From positions 1 through 64,000 of the forward strand of contig DASPLL010000086.1 of the NCBI GenBank assembly GCA_035627615.1: a stretch of 64,000 bases of DNA. The letters are read 5' to 3'. Position numbers and translations under genes: made by a program. A model generated the notes under the pieces. The model searched no databases. It was not told the origin of the DNA and saw only the letters and a program-made list of their open reading frames with translations. Source of the DNA: BRH-c25 sp035627615. GTDB taxonomy: Bacteria; Bacillota; Clostridia; Lutisporales; Lutisporaceae. Shown here piece by piece: positions 6,083 through 14,534 of this stretch (within the stretch, counting starts at the first letter, position 1; the number at the start of each line of letters is the position of its first letter).

Positions 6083-7102
6083 ATGCATATGGCAGATGCA
6101 CTGATAACACCATTGGTAGGCGGAGTAATGTATATTGCTGCTGCAAAGGCAGGAGCAGATTCTATCAAAAGAATCAAAGGTGATATGGATGAAACAAAAA
6201 TACCTATGATGGGAGTTATGGGAGCCTTTGTATTTGCAACTCAAATGATAAACTTCACCATACCAGGTACCGGGTCCAGCGGTCACTTGGGCGGAGGGAT
6301 GCTTCTGGCAGCGATTCTGGGCCCTTATGCAGGCTTTTTGGCTATGGCCGCCGTGCTTACGATTCAGGCTTTGTTTTTTGCTGATGGAGGCTTACTGGCA
6401 CTTGGCTGCAACATATTCAACCTGGGTTTTTATACTTGCTTTATAGCTTATCCTCTTATATACAAGAGAATGTTGAAAAAAGGCTGTTCCACAGCCCGTA
6501 TTACCTGGGCATCCATGCTGGCTTCCATATTGGGACTGCAGTTGGGAGCTTTCAGTGTTGTTGTTCAGACAATACTGTCGGGAAAGATAGAGCTTCCCTT
6601 TTCATCCTTTTTGCTGCTTATGCAGTCAATACATCTTGCCATCGGTATAGTTGAGGGACTGGTAACAGCAGCGGTGATCAGCTTTATCTGGAAAGCAAGG
6701 CCTGAACTGATAGAGGGCGCCGGTGCTGCAGGGACCAATAGCTTCAATGTTCCCCTGAAAAGGATTTTGCTGTCTCTTGTAATAGCAACTCTGGCAATAG
6801 GCGGCATATTATCCTGGTATGCATCCTCCAATCCTGATGGACTGGAATGGTCCCTGTATAATTCAACAGGTGAGGAAGAACTGATACAGACAGGTGAATT
6901 CCATCAAAAGCTTTCTGATATACAAAACAAGCTTGCTATTCTGCCGGATTACAGCTTCAAAGCAGGTGTGGAAGTGCCTGAACAAGCCGGCACCAGTACC
7001 TCAGGCATATTGGGATCAGTAATAACCTTGCTTGTTACTGTATGTGCTGGTATAATTATAAAGGCTCTGACCAAAAAAACAACCAGGGATGATACTTATT
7101 AG
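6083..7102 (+). CDS. nikMN: NikMN: fused substrate-binding components of a nickel ECF transporter
   Basis: This is an integral membrane protein of about 339 residues. I chose ATG 6083, behind AGAGGGAAATATATC, because NikM/CbiM proteins bind Ni(II) or Co(II) through the free N-terminus and His2; that start yields MHMADALITP. The earlier ATG at 6062 would bury the metal site. Several transmembrane segments follow, including GSSGHLGGGMLLAAILGP and GGLLALGCNIFNLGF with further metal-site residues. The C-terminus carries a NikN/CbiN-like unit (ILSLVIATLAIGG, then NPDGLEWS and a final helix). Adjacency to larE/larB argues for nickel rather than cobalt. The gap of about 110 bp after larB contains no clear terminator. 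Confidence 0.9.
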   Translation: MHMADALITPLVGGVMYIAAAKAGADSIKRIKGDMDETKIPMMGVMGAFVFATQMINFTIPGTGSSGHLGGGMLLAAILGPYAGFLAMAAVLTIQALFFADGGLLALGCNIFNLGFYTCFIAYPLIYKRMLKKGCSTARITWASMLASILGLQLGAFSVVVQTILSGKIELPFSSFLLLMQSIHLAIGIVEGLVTAAVISFIWKARPELIEGAGAAGTNSFNVPLKRILLSLVIATLAIGGILSWYASSNPDGLEWSLYNSTGEEELIQTGEFHQKLSDIQNKLAILPDYSFKAGVEVPEQAGTSTSGILGSVITLLVTVCAGIIIKALTKKTTRDDTY

Positions 7103-7151
7103 TTCAGAGGGATGTGTATCCTCAAAACAAACTGTTGTGGGATTGGTAGAT

Positions 7152-7952
7152 ATGGCAAATATAACACAGGCATATAATAGAATATTCACACTGGATGAAT
7201 TGTCCGAAAAAAAGACGGCTATTCATAGGATCAATCCTGTGATAAAGCTTGTTGTAACCTTAATATATCTATTACTCATCGTATCATACGGTAAGTATGA
7301 TATATCGAAACTCATACCATTGTTTTTGTATCCTGTTATTATAATGACAATAGGGGATATATCACTAAGACCGATACTGGCCGGACTGGCAGTAGCGGCA
7401 CCCCTGGTGATCGGGATCGGTATATTCAATCCATTATTGGACAGGACAATTGTATATAACGTGCAAGGCATGGGTATTTCCGCAGGCATACTATCTTTTG
7501 CATCACTGCTTATAAGATGCAGCCTGACAGTGACTGCGGCTTTGCTTCTGCTGGCTACAACAGGCATGAACAGGATAGCGGCCGCATTGCACAGGCTGCA
7601 TGTACCCCAGATATTCATAATCCAGCTGCTTTTGACCTATAGATATATATCTGTGCTGATGGGAGAGGTCTCCAGGGTATATAATGCCTATAGCTTAAGA
7701 GCACCAAATCAAAGAGGGATCAGCAGAAATATTTGGGGATCCCTGATCGGACTACTCTTGCTGCGGACTTATGACAGGGCGGTCAGGCTATATCAGGCAA
7801 TGAAGCTTCGGGGCTTTGAGAATCATTACTATGGAGTAAACCTTGACAGGCTTAACAAGACCGACATAGTATTCTTACTGGGATGGACAGCCTTCTTTTT
7901 AATTGCAAGGTTTATCAATATACCCGTGCTCTTGGGGTTATTAGTGTTATAG
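7152..7952 (+). CDS. nikQ: NikQ/CbiQ: transmembrane (EcfT) component of the nickel ECF transporter
   Basis: EcfT-type proteins couple the two ATPases to the substrate-binding unit. This one has about 266 residues, with clustered transmembrane helices at the N-terminus and a cytoplasmic coupling region carrying the expected Ala-Arg-Gly-like signatures (NAYSLRAPN and YQAMKLRGFENH). I chose ATG 7152 (MANITQAYNR), which has GGGATTGG upstream; a longer frame from 7089 overlaps the end of nikMN and has no clear site. The N-terminal amphipathic stretch FTLDELSEKKTAIHRINPVIKL is typical of CbiQ/NikQ. It is followed 9 nt later by the ATPase gene. Confidence 0.88.
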   Translation: MANITQAYNRIFTLDELSEKKTAIHRINPVIKLVVTLIYLLLIVSYGKYDISKLIPLFLYPVIIMTIGDISLRPILAGLAVAAPLVIGIGIFNPLLDRTIVYNVQGMGISAGILSFASLLIRCSLTVTAALLLLATTGMNRIAAALHRLHVPQIFIIQLLLTYRYISVLMGEVSRVYNAYSLRAPNQRGISRNIWGSLIGLLLLRTYDRAVRLYQAMKLRGFENHYYGVNLDRLNKTDIVFLLGWTAFFLIARFINIPVLLGLLVL

Positions 7953-7961
7953 GAGAATAAT

Positions 7962-8714
7962 ATGAGTCACCATAAAATAGATTTTATAAATATATCCTAT
8001 TCCTACCCTGATGGGAATAAGGCCTTAGATGACATCAATGCCCATTTCCTTCACGGAGAATCAGTAGCGATAGTGGGAGCAAATGGGGCTGGGAAGTCTA
8101 CAATGCTGAAGCTGCTGGTAGGCATACTTATGCCTCAGCAGGGGGAAATAAGACTCGGGGATATACCTGTTACGAAGAAAACCCTGAACATGACAAGACA
8201 GCAGATAGGCTTCACCTTTCAGGATCCGGAGGATCAGCTGTTCAATACAAGCGTGTATGATGATGTTGCCTTTGGACCCAGAAATTACGGGCTGGAGGAA
8301 AAGGAAGTGGAAAAAAGAGTAGTAAACGCACTTCGGACAGTAGGGATAGAACATCTCATGCATCGCGCCCCATATAAGCTGTCCGGCGGAGAAAAAAGGG
8401 CGGCAGCTATCGCGACAGTACTGTCGATGGAGCCGAGTGTTCTGGCGATGGATGAACCTACCTCCGCTTTGGACCCAAGATCCAGAAGAAGATTGATAAA
8501 GCTTCTGCAGGGCTTTATGCATACAAAGCTTATAGCGACTCATGACCTGGATCTGGCATTGGAGCTGTGCAGCAGGACCATAGTACTGAAGGAAGGGAAA
8601 ATAGAGTATGACGGAACCACTGCAGGGATCATGACAAACACAGAACTGCTGGAGCAGTGCGGCCTGGAACCACCCTTGAGTATGCAAGGCTGTCCGGTAT
8701 GCGGCCATAAATAA
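7962..8714 (+). CDS. nikO: NikO/CbiO: ATPase of the nickel ECF transporter
   Basis: The 250-residue ABC ATPase has Walker A GANGAGKST near residue 39, a Q-loop in GFTFQDPEDQLF, the signature LSGGEKRAAAIA, Walker B VLAMDEPTSALDP and the switch histidine in IATHDLDLA. The FQDPEDQLF form is characteristic of ECF/cobalt-type ATPases. Only one ATPase gene is present, so it would work as a homodimer. The C-terminal tail ends in GCPVCGHK, a CxxC pair that could bind metal but is not proven to. It begins with AGGAGAATAAT-ATG. The operon ends with a strong terminator. Confidence 0.9.
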   Translation: MSHHKIDFINISYSYPDGNKALDDINAHFLHGESVAIVGANGAGKSTMLKLLVGILMPQQGEIRLGDIPVTKKTLNMTRQQIGFTFQDPEDQLFNTSVYDDVAFGPRNYGLEEKEVEKRVVNALRTVGIEHLMHRAPYKLSGGEKRAAAIATVLSMEPSVLAMDEPTSALDPRSRRRLIKLLQGFMHTKLIATHDLDLALELCSRTIVLKEGKIEYDGTTAGIMTNTELLEQCGLEPPLSMQGCPVCGHK

Positions 8715-8730
8715 TGCACTGATTGCAGAT

Positions 8731-8768
8731 AAACACAGCTTACTGAAGAAAGGAAGCTGTGTTTTTTG
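8731..8768 (+). terminator. Terminator of the lar-nik operon
   Basis: AAACACAGCTT and AAGCTGTGTTT form the stem, followed by T residues. Confidence 0.85.
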
Positions 8769-8888
8769 ACATATATACTATATTTTACAAAAATGTTATG
8801 ATATATTTTGATAAAAGAAGACAAATTGTTATTCCACGATATATATAGTTATAATATATGATTTGATATAACAAAGAGGGTGATTAAC

Positions 8889-10865
8889 ATGTCATTTGAT
8901 AAAAGCAGCGAACTTCGAAATAATCCTGAAAAGGAGAGAATGGCCGCTGTACTGGCTTGCATAGGAGATGGAGTTATATCTATCGATATAAATGGAAATA
9001 TAGATTTTATGAATAATGCTGCAGAAGCCCTCACGGGCTGGAGGCCTGAAGAGGCCCTGGGAAGACCGGTCGGAGAGGTATTGAATATAGTAAATACAGA
9101 TACGGGAGAACCGGTAGAAGATCCAATAGCAAAAGCAGTTGAAGCCGGAAGTTCTATAGGGCTGGAAAACCACTCGGCGCTTATATCAAAAAGCGGAACA
9201 AAATATTATATATCGGCCAGCTGCTCACCAATAAAGGATGAAGCAGGCAGAACCAATGGAGTAGTTGTAGTATTCCGGGATATTACACACATAAAACTCA
9301 TGGAATCGGAGCTTGAGGTAATAAAGAGCCGGCAGAAATACCGCTCGCTCTTTATGAATATGCACAGCGGTTTTGCTTATCTGCGTTTTATTTATGATGA
9401 CAGCGGAAACATTACTGATATGCAGTTTATCGAGACGAATGATTCTTATAACAGGATGTTTGGTTTTACAGAGGGAAATATTAATGGAAAGCTTTATTCC
9501 GAAGTATTTCCCAATAATAAGAGGTTATTTTTAAAAAACTTCAAGCTATACAATGGTATAATTCAGAGGGGACAAAGCCTCTATATAGATGAATTTTATT
9601 CAGAGGTGTCAAAACGGTGGTATTCCATAGCAGTATACAGCCCGGAACCGGATCATTTAGTGTCAATAGTAACGGATATCGATCACAAAAAGAAAGCAGA
9701 GCTTGAATTAAGAGCGGCAAAAGAAGCTGCAGAAGCTGCCAACCGGGTCAAGAGTGAATTCCTGGCTAACATGAGCCATGAGATACGTACGCCTCTGAAC
9801 GGGATTCTCGGTATGATAGATTTGACTCTGCTTACTGCTCTGGATAAAGAGCAGAAGGATAATATGATCATCGCAAAGAACTGCGCCGGGGCTTTACTGA
9901 CAATCATAAACGACGTGCTGGATTTCTCCAAAATGGAGGCCGGCAAGCTTTCACTGGAAAGCATAGAATTTGATATAAAGACTCTGCTGTATGATATTAT
10001 CAAAGCTCATTCGGCTGATGCCAGGAATAAGAAGCTTGAATTCAATTACTCTTTTTCCAGAGGTATTCCCAGGTATTTGACTGGAGATCCCAACAGGCTG
10101 CGGCAGGTACTTGATAATCTTATAAGCAACAGCATTAAGTTCACACGCAGCGGAGAGGTAAAAATCGATGTCATAAAGACTGAATACTCAGATGAATATA
10201 TTGAACTGGAATTCAGAGTTTCTGACACAGGTATAGGGATCTCTCCTGAAAACATGGATAAGCTGTTTAAAAGCTTCAGCCAGGTAGACAGCTCGATTAC
10301 CAGGGAGTTTGGGGGCACCGGCCTGGGTCTTGTAATCTGCAAGCAGCTTGTGAAAATGATGGGAGGAAGGATATGGGCTGAGAGTATTGAAGGCAAAGGC
10401 AGTATCTTTATATTTACTGTCAGATTTGAAATCAATGATAAAGCTTTGGGAAAGACGGATGCAAAGACCAGCATTCAAAAAACAGCTAAGAAAATAGATG
10501 TTCTGTTGGTTGAGGATGACAGTCTGAACAGGATTGTTTTGTTCCGTATGCTGGAGAAAAAAGGGTTTAGTGTGGATATCGCCAATAATGGGCTTGATGC
10601 TCTGAACGCCTTCGAAAAGAAGAAATATGACATAATACTTATGGATATTCAAATGCCGGTAATGGATGGAGTTGAAGCTGCCGGAAAGATAAGGGAAAAG
10701 GAAGGCAAAGGCAGGCATACGCCGATAATAGCCTTGACTGCATTTGCACTGAAGGGGGATAAGGAAAGGTTTCTGACGACAGGAATGGATGACTATATAT
10801 CAAAACCCGTTGATATGGAGGAATTATTCTCTGTTATCAGCAGGGTATATGAAGATAATATGTAG
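8889..10865 (+). CDS. Hybrid sensor histidine kinase with two PAS domains and a receiver
   Basis: This soluble protein of 658 residues lacks transmembrane segments, so it senses a cytoplasmic signal. In order it has PAS1 (about 15-130, GDGVISIDINGNIDFMN), PAS2 (about 150-270), a coiled linker (KKKAELELRAAKEAAEAANRVK), HisKA with phosphoacceptor His297 in MSHEIRTPLNG, HATPase_c (DNLISNSIKF, DTGIGI, GTGLGLVICKQLV) and a receiver with phosphoacceptor Asp586 in ILMDIQMPVMDG. No HPt domain is present, so phosphotransfer must go through a separate protein or stop at the receiver. I chose ATG 8889 behind AGAGGGTGATTAAC. It is monogenic and its output is unknown. Confidence 0.9.
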   Translation: MSFDKSSELRNNPEKERMAAVLACIGDGVISIDINGNIDFMNNAAEALTGWRPEEALGRPVGEVLNIVNTDTGEPVEDPIAKAVEAGSSIGLENHSALISKSGTKYYISASCSPIKDEAGRTNGVVVVFRDITHIKLMESELEVIKSRQKYRSLFMNMHSGFAYLRFIYDDSGNITDMQFIETNDSYNRMFGFTEGNINGKLYSEVFPNNKRLFLKNFKLYNGIIQRGQSLYIDEFYSEVSKRWYSIAVYSPEPDHLVSIVTDIDHKKKAELELRAAKEAAEAANRVKSEFLANMSHEIRTPLNGILGMIDLTLLTALDKEQKDNMIIAKNCAGALLTIINDVLDFSKMEAGKLSLESIEFDIKTLLYDIIKAHSADARNKKLEFNYSFSRGIPRYLTGDPNRLRQVLDNLISNSIKFTRSGEVKIDVIKTEYSDEYIELEFRVSDTGIGISPENMDKLFKSFSQVDSSITREFGGTGLGLVICKQLVKMMGGRIWAESIEGKGSIFIFTVRFEINDKALGKTDAKTSIQKTAKKIDVLLVEDDSLNRIVLFRMLEKKGFSVDIANNGLDALNAFEKKKYDIILMDIQMPVMDGVEAAGKIREKEGKGRHTPIIALTAFALKGDKERFLTTGMDDYISKPVDMEELFSVISRVYEDNM

Positions 10866-10963
10866 GATCGTGCTGATGAAAAGCCCTGTGATATGAACAG
10901 AGTTGGTGATTGGCAGGCAGGGAACGGGGTATCTGTAATATCTAAATTTGAGGTGAAATAAGT

Positions 10964-12010
10964 ATGTCTGACCAGAAAAGGATACAGGATTATGGAATAA
11001 AGATCGGTGAGCTGCCGAAAGGCAGATTGAATAAAATAACCGACGTTGAAGGAGTCAGGGTAGGGCACTGCACTATAGACACAGAGGTGAGCAAGACGGG
11101 TGTTACTGTAATAATCCCGTCAGAGGCCAACATTTTCACAAATAAACTCATTGCAGCCTCTTACGTGCTTAATGGCTTCGGAAAGTCTCTGGGACTGGTA
11201 CAGGTTGACGAGCTGGGCAGTCTGGAATCGGTCATTGCCCTGACCAATACGCTGAATGTCGGGCTGGTTCATGATGCGGTAGTGGAATATATGATAGACG
11301 AAGGGAAAAAGGATGAGGTAGAAATTCTGTCAATTAATCCATTGATATTCGAGTGCAATGACAGCTACCTCAATGATATTCAGTTGAGAGCCGTAAAAAA
11401 AGAGCATGTTTTTGAAGCCATAGAAGCGGCGGAGGCAGATTTTGACGAAGGGGACACAGGTGCGGGCAAAGGTATGAGCTGTCATCATCTTAAAGGCGGC
11501 ATCGGTTCTGCGTCACGAGTGGTTGCACTGGATGGACAGGCTTTCACTGTTGGAGTTCTGGTTCTGTCCAATCATGGACGCCTGAAGGATCTGTCCATCA
11601 AAGGAAAAAATATCGGTAGCAGGATTTCTGAGGCTATTGAGGCGGAAAACCATGCAGACAAAGGTTCCATCATATCAGTCATAGCAACAGATGCGCCTCT
11701 TGACAGCAGGCAGCTCGGAAGGGTGTGCAAAAGGGCCGGAGTGGGACTGGCAAGACTGGGCTCTTACATTGGACACGGAAGCGGAGAGATAATGTTTGCC
11801 TTCTCTACCGCAAATGTATTGAAAAGCCAGCCAGGCAGGGAAACACTCGATATAAGGATACTGAATGAAGATAAGCTGGATGCGGTTTTCAGGGCAGTGG
11901 CCGAATGTGAGGAGGAGGCTGTCCTGAATTCCATGATCACAGCAGGGAAGGTAACAGGAGTAAAGGGTAGAAGCAGGGAGAGCCTGAAGGGTTTCATACA
12001 CCTGCTATAA
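10964..12010 (+). CDS. P1-family peptidase, DmpA-like D-/L-aminopeptidase (Ser nucleophile)
   Basis: P1 peptidases are N-terminal nucleophile hydrolases that cut themselves into two chains. This 348-residue protein has the opening GRLNKITDVEGVRVGHCTI, GDTGAGKGMSCHHLKGGIGSASR and the autocleavage site Gly234-Ser235 in KGSIISVIATDAPL, which matches the Gly-Ser site of Ochrobactrum DmpA (L-aminopeptidase/D-Ala-esterase). GHGSGEIMFAFSTAN is the conserved C-terminal block. No signal peptide is seen, so it acts in the cytoplasm. It precedes a VanX-like dipeptidase by 37 bp, and the pair could turn over D-alanine peptides. Start ATG is backed by GAGGTGAAATAAGT. Confidence 0.88.
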   Translation: MSDQKRIQDYGIKIGELPKGRLNKITDVEGVRVGHCTIDTEVSKTGVTVIIPSEANIFTNKLIAASYVLNGFGKSLGLVQVDELGSLESVIALTNTLNVGLVHDAVVEYMIDEGKKDEVEILSINPLIFECNDSYLNDIQLRAVKKEHVFEAIEAAEADFDEGDTGAGKGMSCHHLKGGIGSASRVVALDGQAFTVGVLVLSNHGRLKDLSIKGKNIGSRISEAIEAENHADKGSIISVIATDAPLDSRQLGRVCKRAGVGLARLGSYIGHGSGEIMFAFSTANVLKSQPGRETLDIRILNEDKLDAVFRAVAECEEEAVLNSMITAGKVTGVKGRSRESLKGFIHLL

Positions 12011-12047
12011 GAACAGGCGCAGTATTATAGAAAGCGGAGATGGGATT

Positions 12048-12683
12048 ATGGATACAAAGAACAGCAATTATGAGCAAGAGGTAAGAAGACTGGCTGCAAA
12101 CCTGGTTGATATCAGAACCCTGACGGAGGAATTTGCAATAGATATGAGGTATGCCACAGAGGACAATTTCATAGGCAGGGCTATATACTCGGTTCCTTTA
12201 TGTGCAATGCAGCTCAGCACAGCCCGGAAGCTGATCAAAGCCAACAGGGAGCTTATGGAAAAGGGCTTCCGGATAAAGATATGGGATGCTTACCGTCCAT
12301 TTTCTGCCCAGAAGCTGATGTGGGATATTATGCCGGTGGATGGTTTTGTTGCAAATCCGAACAAGGGGGGTTCCATACATAACGGCGGCTTTGCCGTGGA
12401 TGTCACTCTTGTTGACAGGTCGGGCAAAGAGCTTGAAATGCCTACAGGCTTTGATGATTTTACCGGGAAGGCCTCGAGGCAAAGCTCTGAAATGAATGAA
12501 ACAGCGGCAAAGAATCTGGCTGTGCTGACTGATGCCATGGTAAGACACGGCTTCAGGACAATTAATTCGGAGTGGTGGCATTACTATGATGAGGACCTGA
12601 AGGAGCGCATACCTCTGGATATTCCCCTTGAAGCGATTGCAGGCTGCAGGCCCTCCGGAGACAATGAAATCAAGGAACTATAG
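12048..12683 (+). CDS. D-Ala-D-Ala dipeptidase (VanX/DdpX family)
   Basis: The 211-residue zinc peptidase has the family motifs GRAIYSVPLCAMQLSTARKL, IWDAYRPFSAQKLMW, SIHNGGFAVDVTL (zinc ligands His and Asp) and EWWHYYDE (catalytic Glu and third zinc ligand). VanX-type enzymes hydrolyse free D-Ala-D-Ala. Outside vancomycin operons, as here with no vanH/vanA/vanR nearby, they recycle peptidoglycan dipeptide as nutrient. No export signal is seen, in line with a cytoplasmic role. It is probably co-transcribed with the DmpA-like gene, 37 bp upstream. Confidence 0.9.
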   Translation: MDTKNSNYEQEVRRLAANLVDIRTLTEEFAIDMRYATEDNFIGRAIYSVPLCAMQLSTARKLIKANRELMEKGFRIKIWDAYRPFSAQKLMWDIMPVDGFVANPNKGGSIHNGGFAVDVTLVDRSGKELEMPTGFDDFTGKASRQSSEMNETAAKNLAVLTDAMVRHGFRTINSEWWHYYDEDLKERIPLDIPLEAIAGCRPSGDNEIKEL

Positions 12684-12769
12684 AGCAGAGTTTTTCCACT
12701 GTATTGAATATACCTGCAGGTTATGTTAAATTATAACCTATATAATACAGCTGAATGAGGAGGATAAGA

Positions 12770-14095
12770 ATGAAAAATCAAATTGTAAAGCCGTCCATTT
12801 TGCCAGGCTTTATGGAGCTGCTGCCCGATCAGCAGATAGCATTCAATAATATGCTTGATACAATAAGAAGGAACTTTGAAAAATATGGGTTTCTGCCTAT
12901 TGACACACCTATTATTGAAAAATCGGAAATACTTCTGGCCAAGGGAGGAGGGGAAACAGAGAAGCAGATCTACAGGTTCAACAAAGGCGATAGCGATTTA
13001 TCGCTGAGATTTGACCTGACAGTTCCGCTGGCAAGGTATGTTTCCCAGTACATGTCCTCGCTGACCTTCCCCTTCCGCAGGTATCAGATCGGAAAGGTGT
13101 TCAGGGGTGAAAGGAACCAGAAGGGACGTTTCAGGGAGTTTTACCAGTGCGACATCGACATCATCGGTAATGGAAAGCTAAGTGTAATCAATGACGCAGA
13201 GATTCCGAGCATCATTTATTCCACCTTCAGGGACCTGGGATTCGACTCGTTTTCGATTCATATAAACAACAGGAAAGTATTGAACGGTTTTTTCGATTAC
13301 CTGGGTATTGCCGACAAAGCAGAAGTATTAAAAGTAATCGACAAGCTGGATAAGATCGGCTTTGATGCAATGAAGAAGGAATTGGAGGATATATGTGATA
13401 ACGGGCAGGTAGTTGGAAAAATACTTGGATTTGTTGGTATTGAAGGCAGCAATAAAGAGATTATAGAAGCATTGTATAAGCTGGATATCGCAAACGAAGT
13501 GTTCAAGGAAGGACTTGATGAGTTATCCAAGGTTGTCCGCTTTATCGAACTCTTTGGTGTTCCGGATAAGAACTGCAAAATTGACTTAAAGATAGCCAGG
13601 GGATTGGATTACTATACCGGAACAGTATATGAGACGATCCTGGATGATTACCCAAGCATAGGGTCAGTTTGTTCCGGAGGACGGTATGATAATCTGGCGG
13701 AATACTATACCGAACAGAAGCTGCCGGGAGTAGGCATATCCATCGGGCTTACCCGTTTGTTCTATCAACTGAGGGAAGCGGGCATAGTCCTGGATAAGGA
13801 TGTGAATTCCCTGACCCAGGTTCTGATCGTTCCGATGAGTGAAGATGTAGAATATGCCGTAATGACTGCAAACAGCCTGAGGGCTGAGAGCATCATTACA
13901 GAGGTATACATGGAGGAGGCTAAGATAGCCAAAAAGCTGACCTATGCAAATAAGCTGGGAATCCCGTATGTCATTCTCATCGGAGAAGAAGAGATTGAGA
14001 GTAAAATATTGACGCTCAAGGATATGAGAGCGGGAGAGCAGAAAAAGCTGTCCTTGGAAGAAGTAATTCAGCACATCAAAGTAGGTTTGAAGTAG
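12770..14095 (+). CDS. hisS: Histidyl-tRNA synthetase
   Basis: The 441-residue class II synthetase charges tRNA-His. Visible are motif 2 (FRGERNQKGRFREFYQCDID), the histidine-binding motifs LDYYTGTVYE and SVCSGGRYDNLAEYY, motif 3 GVGISIGLTRL and a C-terminal anticodon-binding domain (TQVLIVPMSEDVEYAVMTANSLR through YVILIGEEEIE). The anticodon domain and full-length catalytic core argue for true HisS rather than the shorter HisZ. Two departures are mild: the N-terminus reads ILPGFMELLPDQQ and the protein is slightly longer than the bacterial norm of about 420-430. I chose ATG 12770 behind GAGGAGGATAAG. An inverted repeat AGGTTAT/ATAACCT sits in the upstream region, but no T-box sequence is seen. 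Confidence 0.87.
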   Translation: MKNQIVKPSILPGFMELLPDQQIAFNNMLDTIRRNFEKYGFLPIDTPIIEKSEILLAKGGGETEKQIYRFNKGDSDLSLRFDLTVPLARYVSQYMSSLTFPFRRYQIGKVFRGERNQKGRFREFYQCDIDIIGNGKLSVINDAEIPSIIYSTFRDLGFDSFSIHINNRKVLNGFFDYLGIADKAEVLKVIDKLDKIGFDAMKKELEDICDNGQVVGKILGFVGIEGSNKEIIEALYKLDIANEVFKEGLDELSKVVRFIELFGVPDKNCKIDLKIARGLDYYTGTVYETILDDYPSIGSVCSGGRYDNLAEYYTEQKLPGVGISIGLTRLFYQLREAGIVLDKDVNSLTQVLIVPMSEDVEYAVMTANSLRAESIITEVYMEEAKIAKKLTYANKLGIPYVILIGEEEIESKILTLKDMRAGEQKKLSLEEVIQHIKVGLK

Positions 14096-14098
14096 AAC

Positions 14099-14133
14099 AA
14101 AGGCTGTGGAGTATTATGCTCCTCAGCCTTTTT
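14099..14133 (+). terminator. Terminator of hisS
   Basis: AAGGCTG and CAGCCTT, with GGAG/CTCC inside, form the stem, followed by TTTTATAT. Confidence 0.8.
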
Positions 14134-14150
14134 ATATGAAGACAAACCAA

Positions 14151-14366
14151 GGAGCAGGCATGTCATAGCCTAAATATGCTTATACAGAAATTGTTAATGG
14201 CACTTAGAAATGAAGCCTTAGAAACAACCGTATGCGAGGCACGGATGCCGAAGCAAGACTTAGAGGTCATGGATGACCATTCTAAGTCGTTAGGTTTTTC
14301 TTAGGCTGAATTTCTTAGTGCCATCAATTTCTGTATACGTATATGTGGCTATGGCATGTCTGCTCC
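14151..14366. repeat. 216-bp nested palindromic element
   Basis: Arms of about 65 bp (14151-14217 and 14303-14366) match as inverted repeats by eye at roughly 85%. Inside them GACTTAGA-GGTCAT and its complement form a second stem (14257-14288). No ORF is present. A shorter relative sharing the ends is at 37230-37296. It fills most of the 440-bp gap between hisS and the sensor kinase; the remainder is AT-rich promoter-like DNA. Confidence 0.75.
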
Positions 14367-14534
14367 AGTTTTCTGCTTCTTATTCAATGACGGAAAAGTG
14401 AAAAGAATTGCGTAAAATTGTATGGGATTACAGCTTGAGGAATGATATAATTAAATGTGTATAAATTGCCATAATATGCCCAAAAATCCGGTTTTTACCG
14501 GAAATGAAGCACAAAATAGAAAAGTTAATGAGGG

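Noticed and set aside
12048..12683. Vancomycin resistance operon
   Set aside because: The VanX-like gene stands without vanH, vanA/B/D, vanR or vanS.
12684..12769. T-box or other riboswitch before hisS
   Set aside because: The gap is only 86 bp and shows just one short inverted repeat that overlaps the promoter.
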